Source: Pseudomonadota bacterium (GTDB taxonomy: Bacteria > Pseudomonadota > Alphaproteobacteria > Micropepsales > Micropepsaceae). Taken from it: a stretch of 64,000 nucleotides of DNA. The position numbers were made by a program, and so were the translations under genes. Each line of letters begins with the position of its first letter. Position 1 is the first letter of the stretch. The DNA lies in the NCBI GenBank assembly GCA_021851325.1, contig JAJZDZ010000001.1, positions 62,001 to 126,000 on the forward strand, in the 5' to 3' direction. Positions 43,113 through 53,134 of this stretch are shown piece after piece. Under the pieces are notes generated by a model. That model saw only the letters and a list, made by a program, of their open reading frames with translations, ran no database searches and was not told the DNA's origin.

Positions 43113-44099
43113 ATGGGAAGCACAGACCATCTTCGCGAGGGCCTCTCGCTGTCAGCGGAAAAGCCGCACCTGACCCTGTTGCTTGCGGCCCCCCGGGGGT
43201 TTTGCGCGGGCGTCGAGCGGGCCATCCGGATCGTCGAGCTGGCGCTCGAGAAATACGGTGCCCCGGTCTATGTGCGTCATGAAATCGTCCACAACCGCTT
43301 TGTCGTCGAGCGCCTCGAGAAGCTGGGCGCGGTCTTTGTCGAGGAACTGAACGAGGTTCCGGAGGGCGCACGGGTCATATTTTCGGCCCATGGCGTCCCC
43401 AAATCCGTCCCGGCCGAAGCCCAATCCCGCCAGCTGCACTATTTTGACGCGACCTGCCCGCTGGTCTCCAAGGTCCATGTCGAGGCCGAGCGCCATCACA
43501 AGGCCGGTCATGAGATCGTCCTCATCGGTCATGCCGGCCATCCTGAGGTTGAAGGGACCATGGGTCAGCTTCCTGAGGGCTCGATCAGACTGGTGGAAAC
43601 CGTGGCCGATGTTGACGCCTTCACGCCGCGTGACGCCAACCGCCTTGCCTACATCACCCAGACGACCCTGAGTGTCGACGACACCGCCGAAATGGTCAGC
43701 CGCCTGCGTCAGCGCTTTCCTCACATCGCAGGACCGCACAAGGAGGACATCTGCTACGCCACGACCAATCGCCAGGAGGCGATGAAGGCGATCGCCCCGC
43801 GTGCCGACGTCGTGTTCGTCGTGGGAGCGCCAAACTCTTCTAACTCCATGCGCCTGGTCGAGGTGGCAATGCGCTCAGGCGCCAAGAAAGCGACCCTGAT
43901 CCAGCGCGCCAGCGATATCGACTGGGCGCTCGTCGACCAGGCCAAAGTGATCGGTCTGTCGGCCGGAGCATCAGCGCCCGAACTCCTGGTCGAACAGGTG
44001 ATCGCCGCCTTCCAGGAACGCTACCGCCTCGATGTCGAAGAAACCCGCGTCACCCGTGAAGACGTGATCTTCAACGTGCCGCGCGCCCTCGCCCCCTAG
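43113..44099 (+). CDS. ispH: 4-hydroxy-3-methylbut-2-enyl diphosphate reductase
   Basis: Last enzyme of the MEP isoprenoid pathway; reduces HMBPP to IPP and DMAPP with a [4Fe-4S] cluster. The 328-residue protein has all three cluster ligands: Cys31 (GFCAGV), Cys115 (ATCPLV) and Cys214 ([10 protein letters not shown]). The catalytic Glu145 is in [10 protein letters not shown]. Length is normal. It opens a plus-strand set ispH-thrB-rnhA, common in alphaproteobacteria. The short spacing to thrB (15 nt) supports co-transcription. Confidence 0.97.
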   Translation: MGSTDHLREGLSLSAEKPHLTLLLAAPRGFCAGVERAIRIVELALEKYGAPVYVRHEIVHNRFVVERLEKLGAVFVEELNEVPEGARVIFSAHGVPKSVPAEAQSRQLHYFDATCPLVSKVHVEAERHHKAGHEIVLIGHAGHPEVEGTMGQLPEGSIRLVETVADVDAFTPRDANRLAYITQTTLSVDDTAEMVSRLRQRFPHIAGPHKEDICYATTNRQEAMKAIAPRADVVFVVGAPNSSNSMRLVEVAMRSGAKKATLIQRASDIDWALVDQAKVIGLSAGASAPELLVEQVIAAFQERYRLDVEETRVTREDVIFNVPRALAP

Positions 44100-44114
44100 C
44101 CCAGAACTCTGCGC

Positions 44115-45074
44115 ATGGCAGTTTATACCGAGGTCTCGTTCGAAGCCCTGGAGGCTTTGCTCGAACACTACGACATCGGGGTGCCGACCAGTTTCAAAGG
44201 CATCGCCGAAGGCGTGGAAAATTCCAACTATCTGCTTCATACGACCAAGGGCAATTTCATTCTGACGCTCTACGAAAAGCGCGTTGCCGCAGCAGACCTG
44301 CCCTTTTTCCTTTCGCTCATGCGCCATCTGGCCGCCCAGGGGCTACCCTGCCCGCTTCCCGTCACGAACAAGGCTGGAGCCGCGACGGCCAGCGTCAACG
44401 GCCGGCCTGCCGCCATCCTGACCTTTCTTGAGGGACTATCCTTGCGTCGCCCCCAACCGGTCCACTGCGAAGCCGCGGGCGAAGCTCTGGCCCGTCTGCA
44501 TATAGCCGGACAGAGTTTCACTATGAGCCGACCGAACGCACTCGGTCCTTCAGGCTGGCAGGCGCTCGTCGAGGCTACCCGTAAGCAAGCCGATCGCGTT
44601 CAGGAGGGGCTTGCCCAGCTGATCATCCGCAGCCACGACGAACTCCGCGCCCGCTGGCCCGAGACATTGCCGGCAGGAGTCATTCATGCTGATTTGTTTC
44701 CCGACAATGTCCTGTTCGTCGACAGTGCGGTCTCAGGGCTTATCGATTTCTATTTCGCCTGCAACGACGCCCTGGCCTACGACCTCGCGGTGATGCTGAA
44801 TTCCTGGTGTTTCGAAGCCGATGGCGCGTTTAACGTGACCAAGTCCAAGGCGCTGCTCAAGGGCTATCGCCGCCGGCGCGAACTGGATACGGCCGAGGTT
44901 GAGGCGATGCCGCTGTTATGCGCCGGCGCGGCATTGCGCTTTACCCTGACGCGTCTATACGACTGGCTGAACCCCGATCAAGGGGCCCTCGTCCGGCCCA
45001 AGGATCCACGTGAATTCGCACGTGCCTTGCGCTTTCACCTCTCCGTCAGGCGTGCGGGAGAATATGGGCTTTGA
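44115..45074 (+). CDS. thrB: Homoserine kinase, APH-fold type
   Basis: Phosphorylates homoserine, penultimate step to threonine. The 319-residue protein has the aminoglycoside-phosphotransferase fold of alphaproteobacterial ThrB, not the GHMP fold of E. coli. [16 protein letters not shown], the [11 protein letters not shown] loop, the catalytic loop [13 protein letters not shown] and the Mg-binding [10 protein letters not shown] are present. Threonine synthase (thrC) is elsewhere in this window at 51706-53097. The stop overlaps the rnhA start (TTGA). Confidence 0.94.
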   Translation: MAVYTEVSFEALEALLEHYDIGVPTSFKGIAEGVENSNYLLHTTKGNFILTLYEKRVAAADLPFFLSLMRHLAAQGLPCPLPVTNKAGAATASVNGRPAAILTFLEGLSLRRPQPVHCEAAGEALARLHIAGQSFTMSRPNALGPSGWQALVEATRKQADRVQEGLAQLIIRSHDELRARWPETLPAGVIHADLFPDNVLFVDSAVSGLIDFYFACNDALAYDLAVMLNSWCFEADGAFNVTKSKALLKGYRRRRELDTAEVEAMPLLCAGAALRFTLTRLYDWLNPDQGALVRPKDPREFARALRFHLSVRRAGEYGL

Positions 45075-45502
45075 GCACGCGGATAGAAATTTTCACCGAT
45101 GGGGCGTGTTCCGGCAATCCTGGGCCCGGTGGCTGGGCTGCAATTCTCCGTGCCGGTGCGCACGAGAAGGAAATCAGTGGCGGCGAACCGCTGACCACCA
45201 ATAACCGCATGGAAATGCAGGCCGCCATCAGCGCATTGTCGGCCTTGCGTCAGCCAAGTCAGGTGGTGCTCTATACCGATTCCCGGTATCTGCTCGACGG
45301 CATCACCCAATGGTTGCCACGCTGGAAAGCTCGGGGCTGGAAGACGGCCGACAACAAAGCCGTCAAAAATGAGGATCTGTGGCGCGCGCTTGATCGCCAG
45401 ACCCAGCGTCACCATGTAGAGTGGCTCTGGGTCCGCGGCCACAATAATCATGTCGAGAACGAACGGGCCGACGCGCTCGCCAGAGCCGCGATCCCGCGCT
45501 GA
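45071..45502 (+). CDS. rnhA: Ribonuclease HI
   Basis: Cuts RNA in RNA-DNA hybrids. The 143-residue protein has the four catalytic acids at Asp10, Glu48, Asp70 and Asp134, the same numbers as in E. coli RNase HI, in [30 protein letters not shown] and ENERADALA. The start codon is TTG, sharing bases with the thrB stop (TTGA), so translation is probably coupled to thrB. It lacks any extra hybrid-binding domain. Confidence 0.96.
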   Translation: MSTRIEIFTDGACSGNPGPGGWAAILRAGAHEKEISGGEPLTTNNRMEMQAAISALSALRQPSQVVLYTDSRYLLDGITQWLPRWKARGWKTADNKAVKNEDLWRALDRQTQRHHVEWLWVRGHNNHVENERADALARAAIPR

Positions 45503-45537
45503 CGGACGCAACACCGCCGCCCCGCAGCGCTGCCAGG

Positions 45538-45561
45538 CTTTGGCGCGCAAGCGCGCCAAAG
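45538..45561. terminator. Strong hairpin between convergent rnhA and peroxiredoxin genes
   Basis: Arms CTTTGGCGCG and CGCGCCAAAG pair perfectly around a CAAG loop, with outer CAGCG/CGCTG able to extend the stem. It lies between two convergent genes, so it could stop or protect transcripts from both sides. No T-run is present, so factor-dependent termination or 3' end protection is as likely as intrinsic termination. Confidence 0.55.
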
Positions 45562-45582
45562 CGCTGTCATGCAGGCCCTCTC

Positions 45583-46065
45583 TTAAAGGTGCTTGAGCAT
45601 GTACTCGGCACTCGATACTTCGAAGGCGCCAGGCTCTTCGACATGGAGCTGCTTGACCACACCATTGTCTACCACCATGGAGTAACGCTGGCTGCGCTCG
45701 CCCATACCGAACTTGCTGCCATCAAGGGTCAGTCCGACTTTGCGGGTGAACTCACCATTGCCGTCGGCCAGCATATGAACATTGTCGCCAACCCCCTGAT
45801 CCTTGCCCCAGGCGCCCATCACGAAAGCGTCGTTGACCGAGATACAGGCAATCTCATTGATTCCCTTGTTCCTGAGTTCCTGCGCATGCTGCACAAACCC
45901 CGGCAGGTGCTTGGCCGAGCAGGTTGGGGTAAAGGCACCTGGCAGGGCGAATACCGCTACCTTCTTGCCGGCGAAGAAATCGTCGGTCTTGATTGGGGTG
46001 GGTGACCCGTTCTTCATTTCGAGAAGGGTGGCACTGGGAAGTTTCTCGCCTACTTTTATGGTCAT
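45583..46065 (-). CDS. Prx5-type peroxiredoxin
   Basis: Thiol peroxidase of 160 residues. The peroxidatic residue is Cys49 in PGAFTPTCSAKHLPGF, the hallmark of the Prx5/glutaredoxin-linked group. A second Cys at about residue 74 (NEIACISVND) may be structural. Other family segments are VNDAFVMGAWG and RYSMVVDNG. It probably uses glutathione/glutaredoxin. It is transcribed towards rnhA, and an AGGAGGAGC site precedes the ATG. It is divergent from the AlgH gene. Confidence 0.94.
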   Translation of the reverse strand: MTIKVGEKLPSATLLEMKNGSPTPIKTDDFFAGKKVAVFALPGAFTPTCSAKHLPGFVQHAQELRNKGINEIACISVNDAFVMGAWGKDQGVGDNVHMLADGNGEFTRKVGLTLDGSKFGMGERSQRYSMVVDNGVVKQLHVEEPGAFEVSSAEYMLKHL

Positions 46066-46218
46066 TCGGATGCTCCTCCTGGGATGAACAAATGCCCGTC
46101 CCTGCGCTTGTAAACCAGTCGCCTTGCCTGCGAAAGCCCGTCGGCCGGGTTTGCGGCGCTGCCGGCGCGGCGCGCAAGTTTCACTGGCGGCAATTCGCGG
46201 CCGTGTTAGGTTTAGCGC

Positions 46219-46812
46219 ATGGTAGGACCTACGACGAAGACAATCCAGGGCGAGAGCTTCCTAGAAGGCAAGCTGCTGATTGCCCTGCCCGGAATGGGCG
46301 ACGAGCGGTTCGAAAAGAGCGTGATTTTCATGTGCGCCCATTCGCTCGATACCGGCGCTATGGGTCTTTGCATCAATCGCCCCATCGACGGCCTCAATTT
46401 TCGTGAACTGGCGAGCCGGCTGGAGTTGATGACCACCCCGGTCACCCCGGATTTTCCTATACTCCTGGGCGGGCCGATGGATACCGGGCGGGGATTTGTG
46501 CTGCATTCCTCCGATTATGAAAGCGATGACTCGACGCTCCCCATCACCGAGACAATTTCCCTGACGGCGACTCTGGATATCTTGCGCGCCCTGGCGGCCG
46601 GCGAAGGACCCCGCCAGGCTCTGTTCGCCCTCGGCTATGCGGGCTGGCGTGAAGGGCAGATTGAGGACGAGATCCGCGCCAATGCCTGGATCCACTGCGA
46701 CGCCGATGACACGCTTTTGTTCGAGACGCCGCATTCCGAGATCTGGTCCGCGGCGCTCGCCAAGCTTGGCATCGACATATCAGGTCTCAGCAGCCTGAAT
46801 GGCCGGGCCTGA
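46219..46812 (+). CDS. YqgE/AlgH-family protein (DUF179)
   Basis: Cytoplasmic protein of 197 residues. The family signature is visible throughout: GKLLIALPGMGDERFEKSVIF (split: LLIALPGM at about 19-26), GAMGLCINRP, LLGGPMDTGRGFVLHS and ALGYAGWREGQIEDEI. AlgH was linked to alginate regulation in Pseudomonas, but the molecular role is not settled. Orientation is divergent from the peroxiredoxin gene and convergent with the GGDEF/EAL gene, with 14 nt between the stops. Confidence 0.93.
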   Translation: MVGPTTKTIQGESFLEGKLLIALPGMGDERFEKSVIFMCAHSLDTGAMGLCINRPIDGLNFRELASRLELMTTPVTPDFPILLGGPMDTGRGFVLHSSDYESDDSTLPITETISLTATLDILRALAAGEGPRQALFALGYAGWREGQIEDEIRANAWIHCDADDTLLFETPHSEIWSAALAKLGIDISGLSSLNGRA

Positions 46813-46826
46813 GCCTGCGCGGCCGC

Positions 46827-49739
46827 TCAGCCACCACTGACCCCGCTCTTGGACTGGCCGCCCGTCCTAAGTGCGACGAAATTTTGCACGTCAGCTGCGG
46901 GCATGGCGGAGCTGAAGAGAAAACCCTGCGCCAGACGACACCCCATCTGGGTCAGTTTTTCTACCTCTTCCTCCTGCTCCACTCCCTCGACGACGACATA
47001 ACGCTTCAGGTCTGCGGCCATCCTTATGATCGAGGCGAGGATCACATCAGCCTCCTTTCCCGCCTTGCCGCGAACCAGAAAGCTGCGATCAATTTTCAGC
47101 GCGTCAAAGGGCAGTGAGCCCAGCTGGCTGAGATTGGAAAGTCCGGTGCCAAAGTCGTCGATGGCCAGAACCGCACCAGCGCTTTTCAGACGCTCCAGAG
47201 CGGCGAGATCGGCACCTGCCCCGGCAATGGCACTCTCGGTTATCTCAAGGCACAGCGATCCGGCTGGGAGATGGTGGCGTGAGAGCGCCTCTGCGACCAG
47301 CGGCGCCAACTGCTCATCACCCAGCTGACGGCGGGAGACATTGACACTGACGAAGAGCCCGGGATCCGTTGTGAGCTGGTCTCGCCAGCGCGCCAGATCC
47401 TCCGCCGCCCGTGCGATGGCAAAACGTCCCAGCGCCACAATCAGTCCGCTTTCCTCGCTGTGGGTGATGAAGTCCGAGGGCCAGATCATCCCACGTTCGG
47501 GATGATGCCAGCGCAGCAGCGCCTCGAAGCCTGCAACGGTACGGGCGGGAAGATGCAGGACCGGCTGATAGAAGAGATCGATCTGACCGTCTTCAAGGGC
47601 CCGCCTCAGCTCGGTTTCGAGGCGTACGGCATCTTTCGGGACGCTGCCATCCATGTCCACGGAATAGATCCGCGCACAGCCACCGCCGGCGCGTTTGGCC
47701 AGACGCAGAGCGAGCTCCGAATTGCTGATCAGATCAATGGGTTCAACACAGTCAGCACCGCGCGCCACACCAACGCTGGCAGGCGCAAAGATGCGCCGAC
47801 CATTTTCTGTCAGGGCAGCCCCGCATAGCTCGACCAATTCCGCACCGATCTGATCGGCCTCGGTCCCACGGGCTCTGAACAGCAGGGCAAAAGCATCGCC
47901 ACCAGCGCGGAAGATCTCCGCGCTGGTGGCGTAACGGCGCACCAGGCGCTCGGCGACATGACGCAGCACTGCATCACCACCAGCGTCACCAAGGCTGGCA
48001 TGAATGCTCTTAAAACGATCGATGTCGAGCATGGCGAGTATGCTGTCACGCGGACGCCGCCCCAGACGTTCCACTGCCGCCATCAGGGCCACGCGGTTAC
48101 CCAGCCCGGTCAACGCATCACGCCACGAGCGGTCAAAGGATGCCGCCTCGCTCTCCTTGCGCGCGGTGACATCACCGATCAGACCGAGACAGCGCGCCGC
48201 ATGCTCGGCCCCGCCCTGCATGCTCGCGCGAAGCTCCAGCCAGCCATAGCGGCCAGTTTCGTTGCGCACGCGAAATTCGATGCGGAAGGCAAGTCCCGGA
48301 TGGGAGCGATAGTCGTTCATCGCCTGCTTGTAGATCATCCTGTCATCGGGATGGATGCGTGACAGGAAGTTCGGATGGCTGATGACCAGAGGTTGCCGCG
48401 GCAGCGCAAGCAGGATCGCGGCATCGCCCGATAGCTGCAGGGTATCCGCGCGGAAATCGAGTTCATAGACACCTTGATGGGAGGCCGCGATCGCAGCGAG
48501 AGGTTCCGGTGCCGCATCGCGTACCGCCGGCTCGACCAGCGCGGCACGGCGCGGGCGCAAGGACGGAGTGCCGAACAGTCCCAAGCCCTCGCCCGAGGCC
48601 ACGGCCAGCGCCACCAGCACCGCGCCGGCAGCGGCAAAGCCACCGATGATTTTCGACGCCAGTGGATTGCCATGAAAGAACCCGAAAGCCGCCAGAGCTG
48701 CCGCCAGCTCCACGAGCGCAAAGACAGCAGCGCTCGGTGCCAGCACGCGGGCAGCCTGTAATCCAGCCGCGCCCCTTCGCACCAGATAAGCGGAAAGCGC
48801 TGCCGCGCCCACAACGGTCAGCGCACTGATGGCAAGCGCGGCACCGGGCATGCCGGCCAGGGCAAGGACCGACAGGCCGACAAGCCCCCCGACGACAAAC
48901 CGGCGATAGCGACCATATTCAGGCCAGACATCGGAATAAGGAGCCACTGCCCCGACGAATTTAAGGGCGGCAAGCAGCGTCAGTCCTTCTATGAGTGCAA
49001 TCAGCCCGTAAGGTCCGCCCATCGGCATGATCATCGCCCGCTCGAGCAGACCCGTTGCTGCCATCCAGAACAGGAATACCCCAAGAAGCGAGAGCGCCGC
49101 CCAGCGCGCGGCCACATGCCCGGTCATCGCGGCAAGGCCGCCGGTGATGGCAGCGGCAGCCGCAATCAGCCCGCCGATTGCGGCGATGAAAATCGCCAAC
49201 CGGCGGTGATAGGCAACCAGCGCCGGCTCACTCCATGCCAGAACGGAGGGCGGGTTATCTGCATTGAGCATCCGCATGGCCAGCGCGGCCGTGGTCTGTG
49301 CCGGAACCGTGAGGCGAAAGGCGTGATCGCCCAGGGCGTGTTCCCGTACAATATTGATCCCGCCATCAGAGCTGGCCACCTGCAGGATGCGCGCTGGTGT
49401 CTGAGGCGGCCACAAACGGGCGAGTGCATCTGCGGATTCGGTGGCAAGAAGAACGCGGGTGATGGGATGAAGCGACGGATTGGCAATGCGCGTGATATAC
49501 CACTTCGATCCGTCCGCGTCGGCAGCGCCCGCAGCGTGATAGGGTGACAACACATCTTTAAGTTCGAGTGCAGCTTCCGGGCGTGCGAGATTGAGGGCGT
49601 GATGCGACTGTTGTGGCATTGCGGCGCCAACTGCCAGCCCGTCCAGGCCGAGCAGCATGACGGCGAGGACCACAATCGCGCCCAAGACATGGGAGCAAGC
49701 CTCTCCTCGCCCGCAGGATTGCCATCTCAACCTGATCAC
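46827..49739 (-). CDS. Membrane PAS-GGDEF-EAL protein, likely c-di-GMP phosphodiesterase
   Basis: Protein of 970 residues. An N-terminal signal or anchor (about 18-40) is followed by a periplasmic region (about 41-178), seven or so membrane helices (179-380), a PAS domain (about 415-528), GGDEF (535-695) and EAL (705-955). The GGDEF signature is degenerate (G613-G-D-A-F617), so cyclase activity is unlikely. The EAL active site is complete: E739-A-L, EITES 832-836, DDFGTG 861-866, K882-I-D and E918. It should degrade c-di-GMP in response to a periplasmic or redox signal. GTG 49739 starts the frame; later starts are possible. Confidence 0.9.
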   Translation of the reverse strand: MIRLRWQSCGRGEACSHVLGAIVVLAVMLLGLDGLAVGAAMPQQSHHALNLARPEAALELKDVLSPYHAAGAADADGSKWYITRIANPSLHPITRVLLATESADALARLWPPQTPARILQVASSDGGINIVREHALGDHAFRLTVPAQTTAALAMRMLNADNPPSVLAWSEPALVAYHRRLAIFIAAIGGLIAAAAAITGGLAAMTGHVAARWAALSLLGVFLFWMAATGLLERAMIMPMGGPYGLIALIEGLTLLAALKFVGAVAPYSDVWPEYGRYRRFVVGGLVGLSVLALAGMPGAALAISALTVVGAAALSAYLVRRGAAGLQAARVLAPSAAVFALVELAAALAAFGFFHGNPLASKIIGGFAAAGAVLVALAVASGEGLGLFGTPSLRPRRAALVEPAVRDAAPEPLAAIAASHQGVYELDFRADTLQLSGDAAILLALPRQPLVISHPNFLSRIHPDDRMIYKQAMNDYRSHPGLAFRIEFRVRNETGRYGWLELRASMQGGAEHAARCLGLIGDVTARKESEAASFDRSWRDALTGLGNRVALMAAVERLGRRPRDSILAMLDIDRFKSIHASLGDAGGDAVLRHVAERLVRRYATSAEIFRAGGDAFALLFRARGTEADQIGAELVELCGAALTENGRRIFAPASVGVARGADCVEPIDLISNSELALRLAKRAGGGCARIYSVDMDGSVPKDAVRLETELRRALEDGQIDLFYQPVLHLPARTVAGFEALLRWHHPERGMIWPSDFITHSEESGLIVALGRFAIARAAEDLARWRDQLTTDPGLFVSVNVSRRQLGDEQLAPLVAEALSRHHLPAGSLCLEITESAIAGAGADLAALERLKSAGAVLAIDDFGTGLSNLSQLGSLPFDALKIDRSFLVRGKAGKEADVILASIIRMAADLKRYVVVEGVEQEEEVEKLTQMGCRLAQGFLFSSAMPAADVQNFVALRTGGQSKSGVSGG

Positions 49740-49838
49740 CCTAACGACGCCATCCTGTTAGACCGTCTACTTCAACCCTCTGCACACCGTCGGCAAACCA
49801 CACGCCTGCGCCCGGCCGCGATCGCCTGCGCGTCACGC

Positions 49839-50435
49839 CTAGGCCCTCGGCCAGGGCTCATCCTCAAGCAGACCGAAAAGAACATGATCGCGCCATTCGC
49901 CATTGATCTGCAAATAGCGCAAGGCAAGACCTTCCTCGCGGAATCCAGCCTTGGCCAGCAAGGCCCGCGAGGCCGTGTTTTCCGGCAGACAGGCAGCTTC
50001 GATACGATGAAGCCCGAGCGTTTCGAAAATGAAAGGCACCATCGCTGCCACCGCCTCAAAGGTATAACCATGACGGGCGAAGGGCTGACCAGACCAGTAC
50101 CCCATGGCACAGGTCTGAACCACTCCGCGGCGCACATTGGACAGCGTCACCCCTCCGGTCAGAACGTCATCGTCCTGGCGGAACACGAGAAAGGCATAGG
50201 CCTGGTCTTGGCGCGCATCATGATGATAGCGCTTAAGCCGCCGTCGGAAGGCAGCTTTGCTGAGTTCATCGTCGCTCCAGACAGGTTCCCAAGGTCTCAG
50301 AAACTCCTGGCTGCCACCGCGCAGCTGGGCCCACGCCGCATAGTCGGCCATCCGCGGATAGCGCAGGTAGATACGCCGCCCGCGTAACACCGGCTGCTGA
50401 CCGCCGGGAAAGGTAAGACCGCGCATAAACGCCAT
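49839..50435 (-). CDS. GNAT-family N-acetyltransferase, RimJ/RimL-like
   Basis: Protein of 198 residues that matches ribosomal-protein N-acetyltransferases. It opens with LRGRRIYLRYPRMADYAAWAQLR and has SLSN-type core with VTLSNVRRGVVQTCAMGYW, followed by the acetyl-CoA loop GQPFARHGYTFEAV. HRIEAACLPENTASRALLAKAGFREEG is typical of this branch. The substrate may be a ribosomal protein N-terminus, but that is inference. It follows the M16 gene by 8 nt in the thrC-M16-GNAT series. ATG 50435 and 50426 are both possible. Confidence 0.9.
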   Translation of the reverse strand: MAFMRGLTFPGGQQPVLRGRRIYLRYPRMADYAAWAQLRGGSQEFLRPWEPVWSDDELSKAAFRRRLKRYHHDARQDQAYAFLVFRQDDDVLTGGVTLSNVRRGVVQTCAMGYWSGQPFARHGYTFEAVAAMVPFIFETLGLHRIEAACLPENTASRALLAKAGFREEGLALRYLQINGEWRDHVLFGLLEDEPWPRA

Positions 50436-50443
50436 AGCCCGCC

Positions 50444-51709
50444 TCAGCGAGGTCCGAACCGCGCCGCAAATTTGTCGTAGGATTCTACACGTTCAATCGG
50501 TCCCAGCGCTACCAGGGAGGGCTGGTCGGTTCCGATCACCTGGGCCGCAAAGCGGCGAACCGCATCGACATCGACCGCCTCCAGCTCTTCCAGCAGCTCC
50601 GCAACCGGCACCACCCGGCCATAGCTGAGGATGTGGCTGGCGATCTGCTCAGCCCGCGCGGCGGGGCGCTCAAGTCCCATCAGAAGGCCGGCGCGCAGCT
50701 GCGCCTTGGCGCGCTCGACCTCTGTCGCGCTCAGGCTCTCGGCGATATCTGCCATCTGCCCGGCCACGACCTGTGACAGCTCCGCCGCGGCGTCCGCGCC
50801 AGTGCCGGCATATATTCCGATCATGCCGCTGTCGCGGAAACTGTTGAGAAAGGCGTAGACGGAGTAGCAGAGCCCACGTTTTTCCCGCACCTCCTGAAAG
50901 AGGCGGGAGGACATGCCGCCACCCAGCGCCGTGACATAGACCTGGGCGACATAATTCAGTGGATCCGCAGAGCCGACGCCCGGGAACCCGAAGGTGATGT
51001 GGACCTGCTCGTGGTCTTCGGCGAGGCGGAAGTCACCTCCGGCATAACAGGCTGGTGCAGGTTTGGGAGCGCGACCGACCGGCAGGGTCGCAAATTTTTC
51101 TTCGGCCAGACGCAGGATTTCCTCATGGCGCACCGCACCAGAGGCGATCAGCACCATCTGCTCGGCACGATAATGGGACGCCATGTAGGCGCGCAGTGCC
51201 GGCTCGCCAAAGCCGCTGACGGTCTCGTCATTGCCAAGGATGGGAAACCCCATCGGTTGATCGGGATAGGCCGTAGACTGGAGGTGATCAAAGATGATTT
51301 CATCAGGAGTATCGCGCGCCTGACCGAGTTCTTGCAGCACCACCTGGCGCTCGCGCTCGATTTCCTCCGGCAAAAAGCTCGGCTCGGTGAGAATATCGGC
51401 AAGAATATCCAGACCAAGGGCGACATCCGCCTTCAGCGTGCGACCATGAAACGCCGTCTGTTCGCGGCTCGTATAGGCGTTCAGATAACCGCCAACGGCC
51501 TCGATCTCCTCTACGATAGCCCGTGCGGTGCGCCGGCGCGTACCTTTGAACGCCATATGCTCAAGCATGTGGCTGATACCCATTTCGGCCGCGGTCTCGT
51601 TGCGTGTTCCGGCATTGACCCAGACCCCGAAGGCCGCACTTTCGAGCCCGGACATGGGATCGGTGATGACAGTCAGGCCGCTTTTCAGGCGCGTGATCTC
51701 GACGTTCAT
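50444..51709 (-). CDS. M16-family zinc peptidase (processing-peptidase-like)
   Basis: Protein of 421 residues related to mitochondrial processing peptidase beta and pitrilysin. The inverted zinc motif is H47-M-L-E-H51 in ISHMLEHMAFKGT, with the distal Glu expected about 76 residues later (EEIERERQVVLQEL region). GGGMSSRLFQEVREKRGLCYSVYAF is the second-domain signature. There is no signal peptide. It overlaps the thrC stop (ATGA) and has an AGGAG ribosome site. thrC-M16-GNAT order is common in alphaproteobacteria; the substrate is unknown. Confidence 0.95.
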   Translation of the reverse strand: MNVEITRLKSGLTVITDPMSGLESAAFGVWVNAGTRNETAAEMGISHMLEHMAFKGTRRRTARAIVEEIEAVGGYLNAYTSREQTAFHGRTLKADVALGLDILADILTEPSFLPEEIERERQVVLQELGQARDTPDEIIFDHLQSTAYPDQPMGFPILGNDETVSGFGEPALRAYMASHYRAEQMVLIASGAVRHEEILRLAEEKFATLPVGRAPKPAPACYAGGDFRLAEDHEQVHITFGFPGVGSADPLNYVAQVYVTALGGGMSSRLFQEVREKRGLCYSVYAFLNSFRDSGMIGIYAGTGADAAAELSQVVAGQMADIAESLSATEVERAKAQLRAGLLMGLERPAARAEQIASHILSYGRVVPVAELLEELEAVDVDAVRRFAAQVIGTDQPSLVALGPIERVESYDKFAARFGPR

Positions 51710-53097
51710 TTTGCTCCTGCGCGCGAGGTGATGAAATTCCGCACCAGATCCAGATCATTGGCCAGCACAGTCTGCCGCTCTTCCCCCTCATAGAGGGCAC
51801 GAAGGCGCTCCGGCAAGGGGGGGATCTGTCCGGTTGCCGTCCGCACCGCATCGGGAAATTTCGCCGGATGCGCGGTTGCAAGCATTACCAGCGGGCCTTC
51901 TAGGGTGAGCCCGTCGGCAGCCGCCAGCGCTACTGCGGTGTGGGGATCAACCAGTTGCCCGGTGTTTTCATAATGGCGCGCGATGGCAGCAAGGGTTTGA
52001 GCATCGCTGATCGCCACCGCACCGTAGCGGGCACGCAGTGCCTCAAGGGCCGCGGGCGCTATGGCAAGACTGCGGCGCAGCGCGAATTGCTCCATTGCCG
52101 TCCGGCAGGCATTGGCATCCCGTCCAAGGGCTTCATAGAGGGCGCGCTCGAAATTGCTGGCGACCTGGATGTCCATGGAGGGGCTCAATGTCGCCTGCAC
52201 CGAACCCACTGCATAGGTCCCGGTCGCAAAAGTGCGGGTTAGGATGTCATTGGCATTGGTCGCAATGATCAGCTGCTCGACCGGAAGACCCATGCGCATC
52301 GCCGCTTCCCCGGCAAAAACGTCACCAAAATTTCCCGTCGGTACAACAAATGTCGGGGCCACGCCGAGCGCGGCCGCGGCAGTAAAATAGTAGACGGCTT
52401 GCGCGGCGATCCGCACGAAGTTGATGGAGTTGACGGCTGTCAGATTCTGCTCTGCGGCGAACTCTCGATCGGCAAACAGAGCCTTCACAATCGCCTGGGC
52501 GTCATCAAAACTGCCCTCCAATGCAATATTGTGCACATTGACATGACGGCTTGTCGTCATCTGGCGACGCTGAACTTCGCTGACCCGCCCCAAGGGATGG
52601 ATAACAAAAAGCTCAATTCCCTCCCGTCCGCCCAACGCCGCGATGGCCGCAGATCCGGTATCGCCCGAGGTCGCGGCGAGCACTGTGGCCCGTTGTCCGC
52701 GCCGACGCAGGGCCTGGGCCAGCAACCCACCCAAAAGCTGCAATGCAATATCCTTGAACGCCAGGGTGGGGCCGTGAAACAGCTCGAGGAGAAAGCGCCC
52801 GTCTGCGATCTCCCGCAAGGGCGCCACATCTTCGCTCGCAAATTCGGCATAAGCGCGCGGGATTTCGCGATCGAGGACATCCTCCCCCAGCCCACCGAGA
52901 AGTCGGCCAAGGATCTCGCGCGCGACCAGCGCATAGGGCTTGCCCCTGAAGCTGGCGATCTCGGCACGGGACAGCTGCGGCCAGGATTGCGGCAAAAACA
53001 GGCCTCCATCTGGGGCCAGACCCGCAATAAGAACGTCCTCGATACCCTGGGCCGGCGAGCGACCACGCGTCGAGACATATCTGAGGTGCTCGGCCAT
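51706..53097 (-). CDS. thrC: Threonine synthase
   Basis: PLP enzyme that converts O-phosphohomoserine to threonine; 463 residues from ATG 53097. MAEHLRYVSTRG is a typical start. The PLP Lys is in TLAFKDIALQLLG, and AATSGDTGSAAI and FVVPTGNFGDVFAG are cofactor-binding segments. It is the E. coli/yeast-type (long) form. The frame extends 28 codons upstream into the SURF1 gap without family sequence. It works with thrB at 44115-45074. Confidence 0.95.
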   Translation of the reverse strand: MAEHLRYVSTRGRSPAQGIEDVLIAGLAPDGGLFLPQSWPQLSRAEIASFRGKPYALVAREILGRLLGGLGEDVLDREIPRAYAEFASEDVAPLREIADGRFLLELFHGPTLAFKDIALQLLGGLLAQALRRRGQRATVLAATSGDTGSAAIAALGGREGIELFVIHPLGRVSEVQRRQMTTSRHVNVHNIALEGSFDDAQAIVKALFADREFAAEQNLTAVNSINFVRIAAQAVYYFTAAAALGVAPTFVVPTGNFGDVFAGEAAMRMGLPVEQLIIATNANDILTRTFATGTYAVGSVQATLSPSMDIQVASNFERALYEALGRDANACRTAMEQFALRRSLAIAPAALEALRARYGAVAISDAQTLAAIARHYENTGQLVDPHTAVALAAADGLTLEGPLVMLATAHPAKFPDAVRTATGQIPPLPERLRALYEGEERQTVLANDLDLVRNFITSRAGAK

Positions 53098-53134
53098 AGA
53101 AGGTCGTACTTTCACAGTTTGAGAGAGCCAGCGC

